From Candidatus Kapaibacterium sp. (GTDB lineage Bacteria > Bacteroidota > Ignavibacteria > Kapaibacteriales > UBA2268): a stretch of DNA of 7,263 nucleotides. The notes beneath the pieces were generated by a model. The model saw only the letters and a list, made by a program, of their open reading frames with translations, made no database searches and was not told where the DNA came from. Made by a program: the position numbers and the translations under genes. This document shows positions 6,544 through 7,263 of the stretch, one piece after another (the first letter of the stretch is position 1; each line of letters opens with the position of its first letter). The stretch spans positions 1 to 7,263 of the forward strand of contig JAUQWR010000816.1 of the NCBI GenBank assembly GCA_030835065.1, written 5' to 3'.

Positions 6544-6582
6544 AAAAAAGGACTAAGCTCGAAAACTCGAACTCAGTCCTTT
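6544..6582 (-). terminator. Rho-independent terminator of the carboxyltransferase gene
   Basis: Read on the - strand, AAAGGACT (6582-6575) pairs with AGTCCTTT (6554-6547). The stem continues inward with further pairs broken by two mismatches, and a run of T follows (6549-6544, partly shared with the stem). It begins 55 bases past the stop codon at 6638 and separates this gene from the DUF5916 gene on the same strand. Confidence 0.85.
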
Positions 6583-6637
6583 GATTATTCAATTTATATT
6601 TGCTCAAATAAGTAAGCAATAAATCAAACGATTCAAA

Positions 6638-7263
6638 TTAATTCAAAGGCTCTACTTCTGCGATAAAAGTTTGCCCCTGAACATTGATTTTATAAACGCT
6701 TCTACCGTATGGATTAGCAGCATAAGGCTGAGCACCATAAGGAGTTGGCTGACCCAAGAAAGGCATTTGTTCTGGGCTGGCTGCTGCAACTGGAGCCGGA
6801 GCTGGAGCAGGAGCCGGAGCTGGTTCTGCTTTTTTAGGAGCAGGTTCAGGTTTCTTTTCTGGTTCAATCTTGCGAACGTTTACTTTTGCTTCGCCTTTTA
6901 GGAAAGCAATACCTTTAGTTGCACAAGAAACAGCGATAAACAAGTTTTCTTCAGAAGTTTCTATACCTTCTTTTTCGAGTTGAGCTTTCCAATATGCCAA
7001 ACCTTTCTTTTCGTCGCGTTCAGCGATATCAATTGGATTTTCGTTAGTAACCGGAAGATTCAATTGTTCTGATGCTAATTTAACGATTTCGGGATCTGGA
7101 GCAACCGGAGTATTACCAAAATATCCAAGCACCATTTTGCCGTAACCGTCAGCAATTTGTTTCCATTTGCCAGCCATAACGTTGTTATAAGCTTGTTGGA
7201 AATAGAATTGAGAAACTGGAGTAACAGAAGTACCAAAGCCACCTTTTTCCACAACTTCGCGCA
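6638..7263 (-). CDS. Biotin-dependent carboxyltransferase subunit (OadA/PycB type), 3' part only
   Basis: The gene enters from the right edge; its start and catalytic TIM-barrel domain lie outside. The frame is open through the edge as REVVEKGGFGTSVTPVSQFYF, so the GTG at 7252 is an internal valine codon. The visible part is the conserved post-barrel region of oxaloacetate decarboxylase alpha / pyruvate carboxylase subunit B: GTSVTPVSQFYFQQAYNNV, then IADGYGKMVLGYFG and TPVAPDPEIVKLASEQL. These enzymes move a carboxyl group between carboxybiotin and pyruvate/oxaloacetate in the cytoplasm, either for anaplerosis or for a sodium-pumping decarboxylase. A Lys/Pro/Ala linker and a Pro-Tyr-Gly-rich stretch follow, then a short YKINVQGQTFIAEVEPLN end. 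The usual biotinyl domain with its AMKM lysine is absent, and none is encoded in the 55 bases before the terminator. The biotin carrier is therefore probably a separate protein. The exact substrate cannot be decided. Confidence 0.88.
   Translation of the reverse strand, partial: REVVEKGGFGTSVTPVSQFYFQQAYNNVMAGKWKQIADGYGKMVLGYFGNTPVAPDPEIVKLASEQLNLPVTNENPIDIAERDEKKGLAYWKAQLEKEGIETSEENLFIAVSCATKGIAFLKGEAKVNVRKIEPEKKPEPAPKKAEPAPAPAPAPAPVAAASPEQMPFLGQPTPYGAQPYAANPYGRSVYKINVQGQTFIAEVEPLN
6792..6821 (-). repeat. Tandem GGAGCN hexamer repeat encoding a Pro-Ala linker
   Basis: Five consecutive hexamers of the form GGAGCN, with the last base varying, encode the alternating Pro-Ala segment of the carboxyltransferase linker when read on the - strand. 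Such linkers normally connect the carboxyltransferase to a mobile biotinyl domain. The near-identical units could change copy number by slippage in steps of two residues without shifting frame. Confidence 0.75.

Noticed and set aside
6652..6901. Two alternative frames (Leu/Gln-rich on -, Ser/Arg/Trp/Phe-rich on +) over the Pro-Ala linker.
   Set aside because: They are by-products of the GGAGCN repeat read in other frames.
1..7263. CRISPR arrays, tRNA or rRNA genes, insertion sequences, phage or defence genes.
   Set aside because: No spaced direct repeats, tRNA-like cloverleaf, transposase or defence protein could be found in the window.

Overview
The window is AT-rich bacterial DNA, probably from the FCB group (Bacteroidota/Chlorobiota and relatives such as Ignavibacteria or Kapabacteria). 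The main support is a large outer-membrane DUF5916 protein, a family abundant in that group, together with the general character of the MurF and GluRS proteins. Several genes have recognisable Shine-Dalgarno sequences (murF, gltX, the DUF5916 gene). These are rare in classical Bacteroidetes, so an early-branching FCB lineage is more likely. This placement is inference.

Layout, left to right. On the + strand (1-3617): a UmuD-like S24 peptidase gene without a umuC after it; directly behind its stop codon, about 110 nt of strongly base-paired RNA ending in a clear intrinsic terminator; then murF (peptidoglycan precursor ligase), a weak terminator, and gltX (glutamyl-tRNA synthetase), closed by a strong 12-bp hairpin terminator at about 3641-3679. 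On the - strand (7263-3737): the 3' part of an OadA/PycB-type biotin-dependent carboxyltransferase, whose 5' end lies outside the window, with its own terminator at about 6544-6582; then a DUF5916 outer-membrane protein gene followed 67 nt later by a gene for a small five-helix membrane protein of unknown function. The two halves converge between 3617 and 3737.

The genes do not form one pathway. Terminators separate most of them, so umuD-like/RNA, murF, gltX, the DUF5916-plus-membrane-protein pair and the carboxyltransferase look like separate transcription units. The least explained element is the structured RNA at 464-576. Its helices are mutually consistent only as a pseudoknot, and one pseudoknot strand overlaps the 5' arm of the terminator, as in a switch or a compact sRNA. 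Other points of interest: the UmuD-like protein lacks the usual self-cleavage dipeptide, MurF departs from two motifs widely conserved in Mur ligases, and the carboxyltransferase ends cleanly before any biotinyl domain. All gene-free stretches are under 300 bases, and their contents are listed as features.
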